A stretch of DNA of 64,000 bases from Picochlorum sp. 'celeri' (GCA_010909725.1 JAACMV010000023.1:1054001-1118000); one strand, 5' to 3'; counted from the first letter of the stretch, positions 1 through 9,970 are shown. Made by a program: numbers and translations. The notes: generated by a model not told the origin, from the sequence alone.

Positions 1-2342
1 AGACTCTGATTGCTTGCTTTTCTCCTCAGGTTTGCTACAAGTTTGGCAGGTTCCCAATATCCAACACGTGGATCATGCAATCCGCCAGTGACTAGCATAT
101 TTGGATACTTTTTTCCCTCGACAATATTGTCCATTGGTGAGTAGGACTTCATGTATTGGTAATACTCCTTATCCTTTGGATTGCCCCATTCTTCAAACTC
201 AATTGTTGTCAATGGAATAGTTTCATCGAGCATTGTTGTAAGTACATCCACAAATGGTACACCGGCGATGGCAGTGCTAAAATGAGGGCCTTTGGATGAT
301 TTGATTGATTCGTTTATTGAAGCACCCATGGTGAGCCCGCCAGCAGAACGACCTTGAATGCAGAGCTTTTCTGGGCTGGTGTACTTGTTCTCTGCAAGAT
401 ATTCAGCACACGCCAGAAAGTCTGTAAATGTGTTTCTCTTCTTCAAAAACTTTCCATCAAGATACCATGTGCGGCCCATCTCACCTCCGCCTCGAACATG
501 TGCAATGCCAAAAATGAATCCTCTGTCCAACAGCGACAAACGAGATGATCTGAAGTCGGCATCATTGCAAATTTCATACGATCCATATGCATCCAGGAGC
601 ATTGGATCTGATCCATCCAACTTGACCAAATCCTTTCGGTACACCAGAGATATTGGAACTTGTACCCCATCTGGAGCAGTTGCATGTACTCTCTCACTTT
701 TGTACAGCGACGAGTCAAATCCGCCGAGAACAGGGGCCACCTTCCTCACCTTCTTCTCTCCACGTGTCATGTGGTAATCTACAATTGTCGTCGGGGTTGT
801 GAACGAGGTATAGACATAGCGAAGCCATGGAGAGTCAAAGTCTCCTTGGGCACCATCGTGGAGCTCATACGTGGGTTCATCAAATTCTATTGCTTTGCCA
901 GCCTTGCGGTCAAAGCTTTTCGGGTTGATGGCCTCCTGCTTTCCCAGACTGTACACAATAGACTGCTGAAGACCACCACTCCTCTGGAAAACAGCCATGT
1001 ATTCAGCAGATACTTCAATATTTTCAATTTTCACCTTGTCATCATGAGGAATCAAAACTTGGTATGCTTCTGGATTCTCCACAGGTGCAACCAGTATCTC
1101 AGAGTTGAATTTCTTCACATCCCGCCTCGTGATGATGAATTGATCTCCTCTATCATCAACACTATACTCAACATCACTCTGTCGAGGAAGAATCTCTTTA
1201 AATGCATCTTCAGGCCGATCTGCTTTGATAAACCTCACATCACTTGTGATTGCAGAGCCTGCATGAATATAAATGTATTTCTCTGATCTCGACAAGCCAA
1301 TACCCAAGTAAAATGCATCATCCTTCTCATGATATACCATCTCATCCTCCGATGGCTTTGTTCCAATTTTGTGCTTCCATACTTGATACGGTCTATCCAG
1401 GTGATCCTTCTTGGTGTAAAAGATTGTCGCGTTGTCAGTGGACCAAGCAAATGACCCATCTGTGTCTGGAATTGGCTCTGTCAGTATATTCTTTCCTGTC
1501 TTTAAATCTCGCACGTACAGAGTAAACTTTTCATTTCCAGTGGTATCGAGACCAAACGCAACGCGTTCTCCATTGGGTGATACATCAAATCCCCCCACCA
1601 TGTAAAATTCAAAACCTCTTGACTCCTTGTTCTCATCAAGCAAAATCTCTTCCGGAGCAGGATTCTCTTCAATAGAAACCATGGTATCACCAGGAGCACA
1701 CTTTTTCCTGCAATGTACAGCATACTGCTCGCCCTCCTCAGTGCGTGTGTAGTACATGTATCCTCCCAAAACAAGAGGTGCAGAAACATCTGCCTCCTGT
1801 ATCCTTCCTCGAATTTCCTTGTACAATCGCTTTTGCAACTCCTCCGTGTCTGCCAAAACAGATTTTGTGTACTCATTCTCAGCCTTTAAGTAGTCCAAGA
1901 CCATCGGATTTTTGCGATCGTCGTCTCGGAAGTAATAGAAAGGGTCCTGTCTTACATCTCCCTGTTCCTCAATCTCGTGCTGGATTTCCTTTGCAACCGG
2001 CGGGGTCAGCAATTCCAAACGCATCTTCTCCATCTCATCTGGACTTCCATTCTCTTCTTTGGAAGCCATCGTAATGAGGGAGCGCTTCAAGCCATCTTTC
2101 ACGCCAGGCGAAGGCCAACCACGAAGAAGAGGTGATTTCGCCTTTGCCAAAGCTCTGATGGTTCTCAAATGCATTTTCGACCCATTAAATAATTTCAAAT
2201 TACCATTCATAATTCTGTTTAGATGCCAATGATCCCAAAAGACCTTGAAGATGCAGACTCCTGCAGCAGCCAGTGCCCCTCCTAGAACAGCCCTTTGTGT
2301 CGTCTTTCCTTTCGGATGTTCCGTTTCTTCCTCTGTTGCCAT
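1..2342 (-). CDS. Oligopeptidase B-like prolyl oligopeptidase (C-terminus beyond left edge)
   Basis: A serine peptidase of family S9A, which cleaves short peptides after basic residues. The frame is open from ATG at 2342 to the left edge (780 codons). An N-terminal extension of about 95 residues has a hydrophobic stretch (near residues 19-33), perhaps a transit peptide or anchor. A second Met at 2069 begins the conserved body. A beta-propeller region precedes the alpha/beta-hydrolase domain. The nucleophile motif GRSAGG lies near 340-357, and the Asp region HDPRVGYWEPAKLVANL lies near 40-95. The catalytic His would fall outside the window. The gene is divergent from the phosphate transporter, 991 bp away. 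Family assignment is firm. Subcellular location is inference. Confidence 0.9.
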   Translation of the reverse strand, partial: MATEEETEHPKGKTTQRAVLGGALAAAGVCIFKVFWDHWHLNRIMNGNLKLFNGSKMHLRTIRALAKAKSPLLRGWPSPGVKDGLKRSLITMASKEENGSPDEMEKMRLELLTPPVAKEIQHEIEEQGDVRQDPFYYFRDDDRKNPMVLDYLKAENEYTKSVLADTEELQKRLYKEIRGRIQEADVSAPLVLGGYMYYTRTEEGEQYAVHCRKKCAPGDTMVSIEENPAPEEILLDENKESRGFEFYMVGGFDVSPNGERVAFGLDTTGNEKFTLYVRDLKTGKNILTEPIPDTDGSFAWSTDNATIFYTKKDHLDRPYQVWKHKIGTKPSEDEMVYHEKDDAFYLGIGLSRSEKYIYIHAGSAITSDVRFIKADRPEDAFKEILPRQSDVEYSVDDRGDQFIITRRDVKKFNSEILVAPVENPEAYQVLIPHDDKVKIENIEVSAEYMAVFQRSGGLQQSIVYSLGKQEAINPKSFDRKAGKAIEFDEPTYELHDGAQGDFDSPWLRYVYTSFTTPTTIVDYHMTRGEKKVRKVAPVLGGFDSSLYKSERVHATAPDGVQVPISLVYRKDLVKLDGSDPMLLDAYGSYEICNDADFRSSRLSLLDRGFIFGIAHVRGGGEMGRTWYLDGKFLKKRNTFTDFLACAEYLAENKYTSPEKLCIQGRSAGGLTMGASINESIKSSKGPHFSTAIAGVPFVDVLTTMLDETIPLTTIEFEEWGNPKDKEYYQYMKSYSPMDNIVEGKKYPNMLVTGGLHDPRVGYWEPAKLVANLRRKASNQS

Positions 2343-2661
2343 AAGAATTAGTATATTGAATTAATTCATGGATCTAAGCGCTAGCGATCCTCTGGATTCT
2401 ACTTGCGTGTGTTGAAGATCTTTCCTGCCCAAATGTGGGCACAAGTGCCAATTGAAACCCCATTGCAGCTACAGTTTCCATGTGGCTCATCGGCACATAC
2501 CAGTGGTCCCCTTGATGCTTTCTAGGATTCTGTTGGGTATTCATAGAGTGATATTTATGTTCTCTAGAAATCATAAAGCATATCAGGAGACGGAATGCAA
2601 CCAAAGTGGCTACAGTGGTTGGGCAGTCTGTGATGATGACATGGTACCTCATCTATAGAAA

Positions 2662-2961
2662 AGATGCCGTTTGGGCATCTATCCAATGGATTGTAGCATG
2701 TACAGATTCCAACAAACACAGAAAGCATGGCATCAATGGGAATATTCCTTCGTGTAGTAGACTTGCGCAGTATGAATCACTGTCTTTGCTCAATCTCTCG
2801 TTGAGATTACCAAACAGTGTCCTTGAAGAAGATGCCCACGGCACTGTGTGTACAAGTTGGGACTAGGCCTGAGCAACTCGCAGATCAAGACAACCCTATG
2901 AGAAAGATGCCGTGAACACCATGGCATCTCGTATACGGCATCAGTTTGGTATGTAGATGCC
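2662..2961. repeat. Cluster of six AGATGCC / GGCATCT heptamers
   Basis: Copies read directly at 2662-2668, 2674-2680 (inverted, forming a 7-bp-arm palindrome with the first), 2830-2836, 2905-2911, 2923-2929 (inverted) and 2955-2961. A one-mismatch copy is at 2937-2943. A given heptamer on either strand is expected about 0.04 times in 300 bp, so this is strongly clustered. It is probably a transcription-factor site array for one or both flanking genes. The factor is unknown. Confidence 0.55.
2740..2747. promoter_or_regulatory. GNATATNC (P1BS-like) site, distal
   Basis: GAATATTC matches the palindromic P1BS consensus GNATATNC bound by PHR1 and by the algal PSR1 phosphate-starvation regulators. 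It lies about 590 bp before the ATG of a phosphate-transporter-family gene. Function is inferred from the motif and its neighbour. Confidence 0.4.
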
Positions 2962-3100
2962 AAGAAGCATGTGTTCTAAGGACACGTGTTCGTACTTTTC
3001 AGGTGCTCCCATGAATGAAGCAATTCGAAGGGTCCCATCGGTCGTTCCCGCTACGGAGGAATCTAAGCAAAGATTCCTCGGGTCGCTCAAAAGTAATCCA

Positions 3101-3108
3101 GCATATTC
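3101..3108. promoter_or_regulatory. GNATATNC (P1BS-like) site, proximal
   Basis: GCATATTC, a second match to GNATATNC, lies 226 bp upstream of the transporter ATG at 3334. Two matches in 991 bp compare with about 0.24 expected by chance, a modest excess made more interesting by the downstream gene family. Confidence 0.45.
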
Positions 3109-3333
3109 TCACCCAAGTCAAATGTTTTGTTTCGTCAATGTTTTGAGACCGATATATTGGTGGTTGGCGACCACATTGGGAGGCATTGGTATTCACATCT
3201 TAACACGAGCGTGTAAAGCACCAGGCACACTAGAGAGAGGCCTGCAGAGTGCCTGTTGAGCCCTACGGTTTCAATCGTACCTACAGATCGCATCATTCGG
3301 GAGGTCTTACGTTGTTGAGCCTACAATATCAAA

Positions 3334-5121
3334 ATGGAGAACAATAATAAATCTGAGGTGGATGGGGAGAACCCGGAACCCATCTACAGTTTGAGGAGTG
3401 TTGAGCATGGTGAGGAGGCGCTTGCCCTTGCCAAGTCGATGACAAGTTTATCCGACATGTCCGAGACAGATATTGCCATCATGTCTCGTATGACATCTGA
3501 AGATCATGATCTTATTACGCCGGAAAAGCCAAGCAAGAATTGGTTCATGTTTGCCATCAATTGGTGGTTGAGTTGGGCCATTCCAGGTATGGGGATGTTT
3601 GCAGAAGCATACATCCTCTTTGCCATTGGAAACATCAAACCCTTGCTCAGAATCATGTATCCCAACTGCTGGGGAAAAGCAACCCCAACTGATTGCGATA
3701 CATCTGTCGTAGGTGATATTGAAACAATTGAAATTTGCGGAATTATTGGTGGTATGTTGATTCTTGGTTTCTCAGCTGACTGGATTGGAAGGAAATGGGG
3801 AAGCAGGCTCTGCACCACCATTATGGTTTTCGGGTCAATTCTTCTGACTGCTGCTTCTGGATCTGCGACAGCATTCTTGGTTGTCTTCGCCACAGGTCTC
3901 TGCTCGTTTGGCTTTGGTGTAGGTGGAGAATATCCTCTGGCATCTTCAAGTGCTGCAGAAAGGGCTGAGGGTAACCCTGCAATGAGAAAGAGAAGAGGAG
4001 AGACTGTTGTACTCACATTCACTCAGCAGGGTTGGGGTAATTGGTCCAATACTTTGGTGATCTTGATTCTTCTTGCAATGGTTGGAGCCACTGGAAATGA
4101 TCCAACTGCAAATGATGCTTCCATTGTAATCCATGTGCAATTTGCTGTGGCTCTTGCTATTCTCCTGGGATTAGCTGTGTACAGGTTTACCAAGTTGAAG
4201 GAAAGTGCCGTATGGGAAGCTGAGCGCAAAGGTGTGGATAAAGAGATGGAAATTGAAGGGGAGAAGGACAACACCAGAAAATTGTACTGGCTCATTTTCA
4301 AGAGAAACTGGTCCAGACTCTTGGTCACTGCTGGAGCTTGGGTTGTGAATGACTTGGCATTCTATGGTAATAAATTGTTCCAATCCCAGTTTATTGCCGT
4401 CATCTCTGGAGGAAATGCCACAATCTACAAGAACATGCAGTGGACTTTGCTCAATTCAACGGTAGCCCTTGCTGGATATTTTTGTGCTGCATTCCTTGTT
4501 GACAAGCCCTGGTATGGTAGAGTCAGAATGCAGGCAATTGGATTTTCCATGATGTTCATCCTCTTTTTGATGTGCGGAATTTTCTACAATCAGTTGGTGG
4601 AAGACCAGATTCATGTGTTCCAGTTCCTCTACTTTTTCAGTTCCTTCTGGAACCAATTCGGTCCAAACGCAACTACATGGCTTGTGGCCGGTGAAGTGTT
4701 CCCAACAGATGTCAGAGCCTTTTATCACGGTATTAGTGCGGCCTTCGGAAAGGCAGGTGCTCTAGCTGCGAGTCAAATTTTCAACAGAATCTCTGAGCAG
4801 GCAACATTTTATGTCTCAGCAGGTGCCGGAGCTTTTGGAGCACTCATCACTATTCTCCTTCTCCCAGATACAACTGGATTGGACCTGGCTGAGATTGATA
4901 GACTCAACAGATATCTCCTTGCAGGAAAAGAAAAGGAGTATCATGGTGAGGCCGTGAACCCAAAGCATATGTCATTGTTTGAAAAGATGCTTGGCTGGCA
5001 CAAAGCATATGACCCAGTCATTGATGAAGAACAACGCACTCTCCAGAATTTCATGAGCACCAAGAGCCAGCCGCTCGATACCATTGCAGAAGATAAAGGA
5101 ATCCCTGGTATTGATAACTAA
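3334..5121 (+). CDS. Major facilitator transporter, phosphate:H+ symporter (PHS/PHT1-PHO84) family
   Basis: A 595-residue single-exon membrane protein of 12-TM MFS type, probably importing phosphate with protons. Signatures: the GVGGEYPLASSSAAERA motif in the TM4 region, the loop motif DWIGRKWG, FYGNKLFQSQF in the second half, and FGPNATTWLVAGEVFPTDVRAFYHGISAAFGKAGAL, which follows the PHT1 pattern (wording split here only for description). A central cytosolic loop rich in Lys/Glu separates the two halves, and soluble N and C tails are acidic. The two upstream GNATATNC sites fit phosphate-starvation control. The GEYP signature is also found in carboxylate and glycerophospho-ester carriers of this family, so the substrate is likely but not proven. 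Confidence 0.85.
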   Translation: MENNNKSEVDGENPEPIYSLRSVEHGEEALALAKSMTSLSDMSETDIAIMSRMTSEDHDLITPEKPSKNWFMFAINWWLSWAIPGMGMFAEAYILFAIGNIKPLLRIMYPNCWGKATPTDCDTSVVGDIETIEICGIIGGMLILGFSADWIGRKWGSRLCTTIMVFGSILLTAASGSATAFLVVFATGLCSFGFGVGGEYPLASSSAAERAEGNPAMRKRRGETVVLTFTQQGWGNWSNTLVILILLAMVGATGNDPTANDASIVIHVQFAVALAILLGLAVYRFTKLKESAVWEAERKGVDKEMEIEGEKDNTRKLYWLIFKRNWSRLLVTAGAWVVNDLAFYGNKLFQSQFIAVISGGNATIYKNMQWTLLNSTVALAGYFCAAFLVDKPWYGRVRMQAIGFSMMFILFLMCGIFYNQLVEDQIHVFQFLYFFSSFWNQFGPNATTWLVAGEVFPTDVRAFYHGISAAFGKAGALAASQIFNRISEQATFYVSAGAGAFGALITILLLPDTTGLDLAEIDRLNRYLLAGKEKEYHGEAVNPKHMSLFEKMLGWHKAYDPVIDEEQRTLQNFMSTKSQPLDTIAEDKGIPGIDN

Positions 5122-5791
5122 TGTCATTTTATGCACAATTCTGTGGATGATGAGTGTACTCATCTTCTCGCTTGTAGCATGCAGCACATTTTCTCGTCTT
5201 GTTTTAATTCTTGTATACAACTGTCAGTCTGGTCGTGAACATAAAGAAACCCATTTGTAACACGTGTTATACTACACATAAGATAATAGTGTTAATCACA
5301 TCATCAATCATGAGTCAACACACTCGTGCCATCATCCGAATGCAGTACAAAGGAGTCAACCAAGGCCTTTGCCCAGTCGAGAATCCGGAGAATCTCTTCT
5401 AGGAAGATGAGAGAGCATCTACCAGAAGATTCCGTTCAGCAAGAGCATCGATGAACGATATGCCCTCTATCCAAGGATACCATTGACCGAAGAGAATGAT
5501 TCTTCTTCCGGAAAGGAATCTTTCATCGCCTCCTCAGCGGCACATAATATGTACACAACAACCAAAAGCAACACATCTAAACAATAATCAGCGTACGTAA
5601 AAGGTATGAATCCGATCTATCCTGTATGAGTGATTGCCGATCGACAGACCAGCGGTTTATGTACGGTTACGGCCTTTAACAAGGCTGCAGAGGTTTTCTT
5701 CTCTGTCCCTGTATCTGTCACAGCAGGATCATCTGCGCGAATGATATACAATGCTTTGGAAATAACATAATTAATTACAAGTAAATATGCA
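5122..5791. other. 670-bp intergenic region
   Basis: Carries the 3' end of the transporter, with a TGTAA poly(A)-type motif near 5255, and the upstream region of the CHRD gene. No credible coding region seen. Confidence 0.5.
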
Positions 5792-6484
5792 ATGGATCTG
5801 TGCAGAACTCAACACATCATGATTGCCAAGATTGCCGTAGTGCTTGTAGCCTTTCTGGCTGCTGCAAACGCCCAACTCGGGACTGCCAACTTCACACTTG
5901 TCAGCGGGGCTGTTTCTCCAGGAGCAGGTGGTTCTTTGGTTCTGACTCCTCCAACCAACCAGGACGATGTTGGAGAGATCATCTTCTACAACCTCATTGT
6001 AGAAAATTTGGTGGACTTTACCTCCTCTCAGATTCTCATGAATGGAGAAATTGTGGTTGCAGTTGCACCAACCGATACAGATGTTGATAATGCAGACTAC
6101 TCTGGAATCATCACCTACGGCGAGGACGACGAAAACCCAACCTCCGATGTGGAGACTGCCACTGTTGATGGGGTTGAGATTTTGCAGTACAAGGATGGTG
6201 TGACATTTAATGGAAAGGCAAAGATTTCCTCCTCCTTCTCCGCCGATGATCTTATGGGGCCAATGGAAGGAAAGACAATTGCCGACTTTGAGTCTGCCAT
6301 GGCAGCTGGAGAGCTCACAGCTGTGGTCAGGACAGCAGCCTATCCAAAGGGTTTGCTCACTGGTGACCTCAAGGCCACCTCTGCAAGCAACCCAGCAGCT
6401 GAGGCAATTGTTTCAGAGAAGAGCTCTGCTTCCAAAACTGTTCTTTCTATTGGAGCAGCTGTCGCAGCTCTCTTTGCTTTCTAA
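5792..6484 (+). CDS. Secreted CHRD-domain protein, possibly GPI-anchored
   Basis: 230 residues from ATG 5792, or 221 from ATG 5819, which directly begins a clean signal peptide (MIAKIAVVLVAFLAAANA) and may be the true start. The mature part matches the CHRD fold: beta-rich, with 'LMGPMEGKTIADFESAMAAG' followed by 'TAAYPKGLLTGDL', the typical C-terminal CHRD signature. The protein ends in a Ser/Ala-rich stretch and a hydrophobic tail (TVLSIGAAVAALFAF), the layout of a GPI-anchor signal. CHRD domains are extracellular. The exact role is unknown. A TGTAA motif lies about 85 bp past the stop. Confidence 0.8.
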   Translation: MDLCRTQHIMIAKIAVVLVAFLAAANAQLGTANFTLVSGAVSPGAGGSLVLTPPTNQDDVGEIIFYNLIVENLVDFTSSQILMNGEIVVAVAPTDTDVDNADYSGIITYGEDDENPTSDVETATVDGVEILQYKDGVTFNGKAKISSSFSADDLMGPMEGKTIADFESAMAAGELTAVVRTAAYPKGLLTGDLKATSASNPAAEAIVSEKSSASKTVLSIGAAVAALFAF

Positions 6485-6863
6485 ACATTCTTCAGGGCAC
6501 AAGGGTTTGGCCTCATCTGATTGCATATGACATTCAATATTTCGGAATACACATCCCACATGCAGCTGTGGATTTTGTAACAGCATATTCCTTTACAGAG
6601 GTGTTTTTTGAATTCTTTCTTCTAGCAAGTACTCCCGTCCTGTAATTCTCATGGAGCTGTGGACCCAGTTGTATCAGGGCCTGCAACAAGTACAAAAGCC
6701 ATATGGCGCCAAGTAAGAGGAGAAGGAATCTGGAAATTCGAATCTAGGAATTCATGCCGATCAGCATACAATGGCGACTACAGTAGCAATAAAATTATTT
6801 TATTTTGTAATACGACTGCTATAGAGATTCATTGGTAGTAATAATAGAGCTCCGAGTCGCTGA
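6485..6863. other. 379-bp intergenic region
   Basis: 3' region of the CHRD gene (TGTAA near 6568) and upstream region of the nucleotidase. No gene seen. Confidence 0.5.
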
Positions 6864-8597
6864 ATGGGGATTTCTATTCAGGGTTTCGGTACAAAGAGTG
6901 ATTTCATGAGAGCAGGATATCAACTCAGACGAGTGGTGTCGATTCAAAACTCAAGTTATAGATTCAGTCGCTTTACGTCGATGATCGGTGCAAAGCGAAG
7001 CGTGACGGAGAGGGAGGGAGAGGAGTTTATGCCCCCTCCCCCTCTTCCAGAGCAAGGGACATCTGTATGGGAGATTGAGAGTGCATACAGTCCACTGGAG
7101 GCCCCTCGGAGGATATTTTGCAATCGATCTCTGAATATGGGTTCTATCAAAGCAGTTGGATTCGATATGGATTACACGCTTGCGTCGTACAAGCCTGAGA
7201 CGTTTGAAACGCTTGCTCATGAGCAGACAGTTGACAAGCTAGTAAAGCATTTTGGATATCCCAAGGCATTGTATGATCTAACGTTCGATTATAGATATAT
7301 GACACGAGGCCTTGTGATCGATAAAGAGCGGGGGAATGTTCTGAAAGTGGATCGTCACAAATATGTCAAGCTTGCATATCATGGATTTACACCGTTGAGT
7401 CGTGAAGAGCGAATGGATCAGTATAATACTGCAGGTCCTCAGTTTGATTTTGAGGAACCAGAGTTTGCACTCATTGATACATTGTTTTCTTTGGCAGAAG
7501 CGTATTTGTTCATGCAGTTAGTTGAGATGAAGGATGCTGCAGTTGCTGGGTTTCCCCTTGAGAAACCGTACTCCGAGTTGTACAGGGAAGTGCGTGGTGC
7601 AGTAGATTTGTGTCATAGAGATGGATCGATTAAAAGAGAAGTAGCCAAGACGCCTGAAAAGTACCTGTATAGTGACCCAGGAATAGTAACTGTGCTGAAT
7701 ATGATTCGCGAGAGTGGGAAGAAGGTTTTTCTGGCGACGAATTCTTTGTTCGACTACACGCATGTTGTAATGAATTGGTTGATCGAGCAAAAATCGGGAA
7801 AGGATCGAGACGAGAAATGGCTGTCGTACTTTGATGTCGTAGTAACGGGATGCGGGAAGCCACGTTTCTTTACGGAGCGAAAAGATTTGTTTGAAGTGCA
7901 GCCAAGTACATTTACTCTTTTGAATACAGAAGGTGGATCTCCAATGATTCCGATTGGTGAGGATGATTTGCCGTCCCAATTATTGGGTTCTACTGCACCT
8001 GAAGGATGCGACCATGTCCATGCAAAAGATGGGAGGGCGAGGGTCTTCCAGGGTGGATCGTACATTGATTTGCACAAAATGCTGGGGGTTCGTCCTGGTG
8101 GCGAAGTTCTGTATGTTGGAGATCACATCTATGGGGATGTTCTTCGATCCAAAAAGGACCTGGGGTGGAGGACATTACTTGTGATTCCAGAACTTGAAAC
8201 AGAGTTAAACAAAATGGCGAGCCTTCAGAGTCAATTTGAAGAGCTCAGCCGTCTCAGACAACAACGCTCAGCCATTGATGATCAGCTTCAGCGATTGGAA
8301 TGGAAGTTGGAAAACGGCAACACAGAGGACACAGCAGGCCTTAAATACATAACAAATAATTTCAGGGAACAAAGTGATTCAATTCGAGCACGACACAAAC
8401 AACTACTGAAGGAATACCACGAAGCCTTCCACCCTATCTGGGGCCAGTTAATGAAGACAGGGTACAAAAATTCCAGATATGCCCACCAGACAGAGCGTTT
8501 TGCGTGCATTTATACAAGCCATGTCAGCAATCTTATGTTTTACTCCCCTATGAATAAGTTCAAAGCACGAATGGACTCGATGGCACATGACATGTAA
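6864..8597 (+). CDS. HAD-superfamily 5'-nucleotidase (NT5C2/NT5DC type)
   Basis: 577 residues, one exon. It belongs to the purine/IMP-GMP-type 5'-nucleotidases that dephosphorylate nucleoside monophosphates. The HAD nucleophile motif FDMDYT has Asp101 and Asp103. A later conserved motif (VLYVGDHIYGDVLRSKK) carries the Mg2+-binding Asp pair. A coiled-coil segment follows (about residues 450-500), then the family tail containing 'LMKTGYKNSRYAHQTERFA' and 'NLMFYSPMNKFKARMD'. The first 60 residues are basic and Ser/Arg-rich and may be an organelle transit peptide; internal Mets at residues 15 and 40 are alternative starts. The last codons are ATG TAA, so TGTAA overlaps the stop. Confidence 0.88.
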   Translation: MGISIQGFGTKSDFMRAGYQLRRVVSIQNSSYRFSRFTSMIGAKRSVTEREGEEFMPPPPLPEQGTSVWEIESAYSPLEAPRRIFCNRSLNMGSIKAVGFDMDYTLASYKPETFETLAHEQTVDKLVKHFGYPKALYDLTFDYRYMTRGLVIDKERGNVLKVDRHKYVKLAYHGFTPLSREERMDQYNTAGPQFDFEEPEFALIDTLFSLAEAYLFMQLVEMKDAAVAGFPLEKPYSELYREVRGAVDLCHRDGSIKREVAKTPEKYLYSDPGIVTVLNMIRESGKKVFLATNSLFDYTHVVMNWLIEQKSGKDRDEKWLSYFDVVVTGCGKPRFFTERKDLFEVQPSTFTLLNTEGGSPMIPIGEDDLPSQLLGSTAPEGCDHVHAKDGRARVFQGGSYIDLHKMLGVRPGGEVLYVGDHIYGDVLRSKKDLGWRTLLVIPELETELNKMASLQSQFEELSRLRQQRSAIDDQLQRLEWKLENGNTEDTAGLKYITNNFREQSDSIRARHKQLLKEYHEAFHPIWGQLMKTGYKNSRYAHQTERFACIYTSHVSNLMFYSPMNKFKARMDSMAHDM

Positions 8598-8642
8598 CTT
8601 TTATGATTCTTGTATTGTTAGTGGCACAGATGTGGATTGATG

Positions 8643-9935
8643 TCATGCCCCGACTGGAATCAGTTGGTACAATGACAACCCAATTTCCATTGCAATCAAC
8701 ACAATGATGATCCATTCAAGGAAATCGCTCTTTCTGTTCTGCAATATTTCCAAAAAGTACTTCAAATTATCCTGAATGAGATTCAACTTCATATCTAATG
8801 TTTCAAACCTGGTCTCAATCTCCAATTCAGTTCTTGCAAAATCCCACACATGACCATACTTTGCATCTTTCCACGCAATATCATACCGCTCATGCACGCC
8901 TAATTTTGATATAATCTCCGTCATCACGATATTATTCTCAGCAACGAGTTGCAACAACACCTGCTTGTTCAATTTGCTTATATTTGCCGTCTCCATCATT
9001 TCCTGATTCAGAGAACAGAATGTCTCTAGGGTCCTCTCTACGTGGTTTGAGTAGTAATCTAACGCAACACTCTGAGACAGAACGGTTGAAATAACGTGCA
9101 TATTTCGCAAGTCCATCCTCTGAAAGGCCATACAATCTGGGTCCAGTTTACTCCAGGCAGTTAATTGAGGGTCCACCGACAGCGTAAACTCCTCTGTGTA
9201 CTTTGTATCCACAACAGGGTCGACCACAACTTGCTGCAGCAGCGACAAACATTCATTCTTCAACTCGTCCGGAGTATCAAAAAACACTGCCGAACCATAG
9301 GTTGTGACTCCCATGTATGGCCCAAAAGGCACTTGATCACTGTCCCGATGGGATGCCAATAATGATGCCCCAGACTCTTTGGGGGACATTGATAATGGAG
9401 ATGAAGTAGCAGGAGCATCAGATCTACGACCATCTAAAGAAGGCCGCAGTCCGATCAACGCAGATCCTTTGTGAATCGCCTTGAAATTATTCTTAAATTC
9501 CTCCAGATTCAGCAAATCATACATTCGTATCATGGAACCCACATATGTGGCTTCCACACGAAACATCCTTTTCCCCCAGGATCCTTTTTCTACAGTCCTG
9601 TCACTCTCATGTACATCTGCTACACTCGTGCCCAAGAACCTCTGCTGCAATGTAGTATTATGTAGCATTGAAAAGAGAGACTTGCTATTTTGGTTCTTCC
9701 TTCCACTCAGTTCTTCCACTCCACGCCTACATGGCGATTGCCTCAAAGCATCGTATGCAGCATTTGATGTATGAATAGATGAAGAAATAATACCAAGGCC
9801 AAATCGAGACATCGGTGCTCCTTGTGACATGTGACATGTCGCTGGTGACATGCCATGGAGCACAGAAGCGACATGTCTCGCCACCGTGGATGTAATGAGA
9901 CTATCTATATGCTTATATAATGCTATTCTATTCAT
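8643..9935 (-). CDS. RMND1/RMD1-family (DUF155) membrane protein
   Basis: 430 residues, single exon. The C-terminal half is a DUF155 domain: 'GVTTYGSAVFF' near residue 205, then HERYDIAWKDAKYGHVWDFA and the tail FLEWIIIVLIAMEIGLS, a single membrane segment at the very end. In other eukaryotes this family includes mitochondrial RMND1, which supports mitochondrial translation, and yeast Rmd1/Rmd8. The N-terminus is Ser/Arg-rich and lacks acidic residues for its first ~70 positions, consistent with an organelle presequence. It is convergent with the nucleotidase, 45 bp between stops. Mitochondrial location is inference. Confidence 0.85.
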   Translation of the reverse strand: MNRIALYKHIDSLITSTVARHVASVLHGMSPATCHMSQGAPMSRFGLGIISSSIHTSNAAYDALRQSPCRRGVEELSGRKNQNSKSLFSMLHNTTLQQRFLGTSVADVHESDRTVEKGSWGKRMFRVEATYVGSMIRMYDLLNLEEFKNNFKAIHKGSALIGLRPSLDGRRSDAPATSSPLSMSPKESGASLLASHRDSDQVPFGPYMGVTTYGSAVFFDTPDELKNECLSLLQQVVVDPVVDTKYTEEFTLSVDPQLTAWSKLDPDCMAFQRMDLRNMHVISTVLSQSVALDYYSNHVERTLETFCSLNQEMMETANISKLNKQVLLQLVAENNIVMTEIISKLGVHERYDIAWKDAKYGHVWDFARTELEIETRFETLDMKLNLIQDNLKYFLEILQNRKSDFLEWIIIVLIAMEIGLSLYQLIPVGA

Positions 9936-9970
9936 CAGGGAAAATATAATGCTAAATTACAACAATATGG

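Larger units (their letters stand above)
2343..3333. other. 991-bp divergent intergenic region, no gene seen
   Basis: Lies between the divergent oligopeptidase B and phosphate transporter genes. Reading frames here are short and look non-coding. It holds six copies of AGATGCC/GGCATCT and two GNATATNC sites, described separately. Confidence 0.6.

Noticed and set aside
660..1286. Plus-strand 208-codon frame
   Set aside because: Lies opposite the conserved oligopeptidase B sequence; no domain; shadow of the real gene.
1502..1876. Minus-strand 124-codon frame
   Set aside because: Out of frame within oligopeptidase B.
3504..4022. Minus-strand 172-codon frame
   Set aside because: Antisense of the transporter's conserved membrane region; low-quality sequence.
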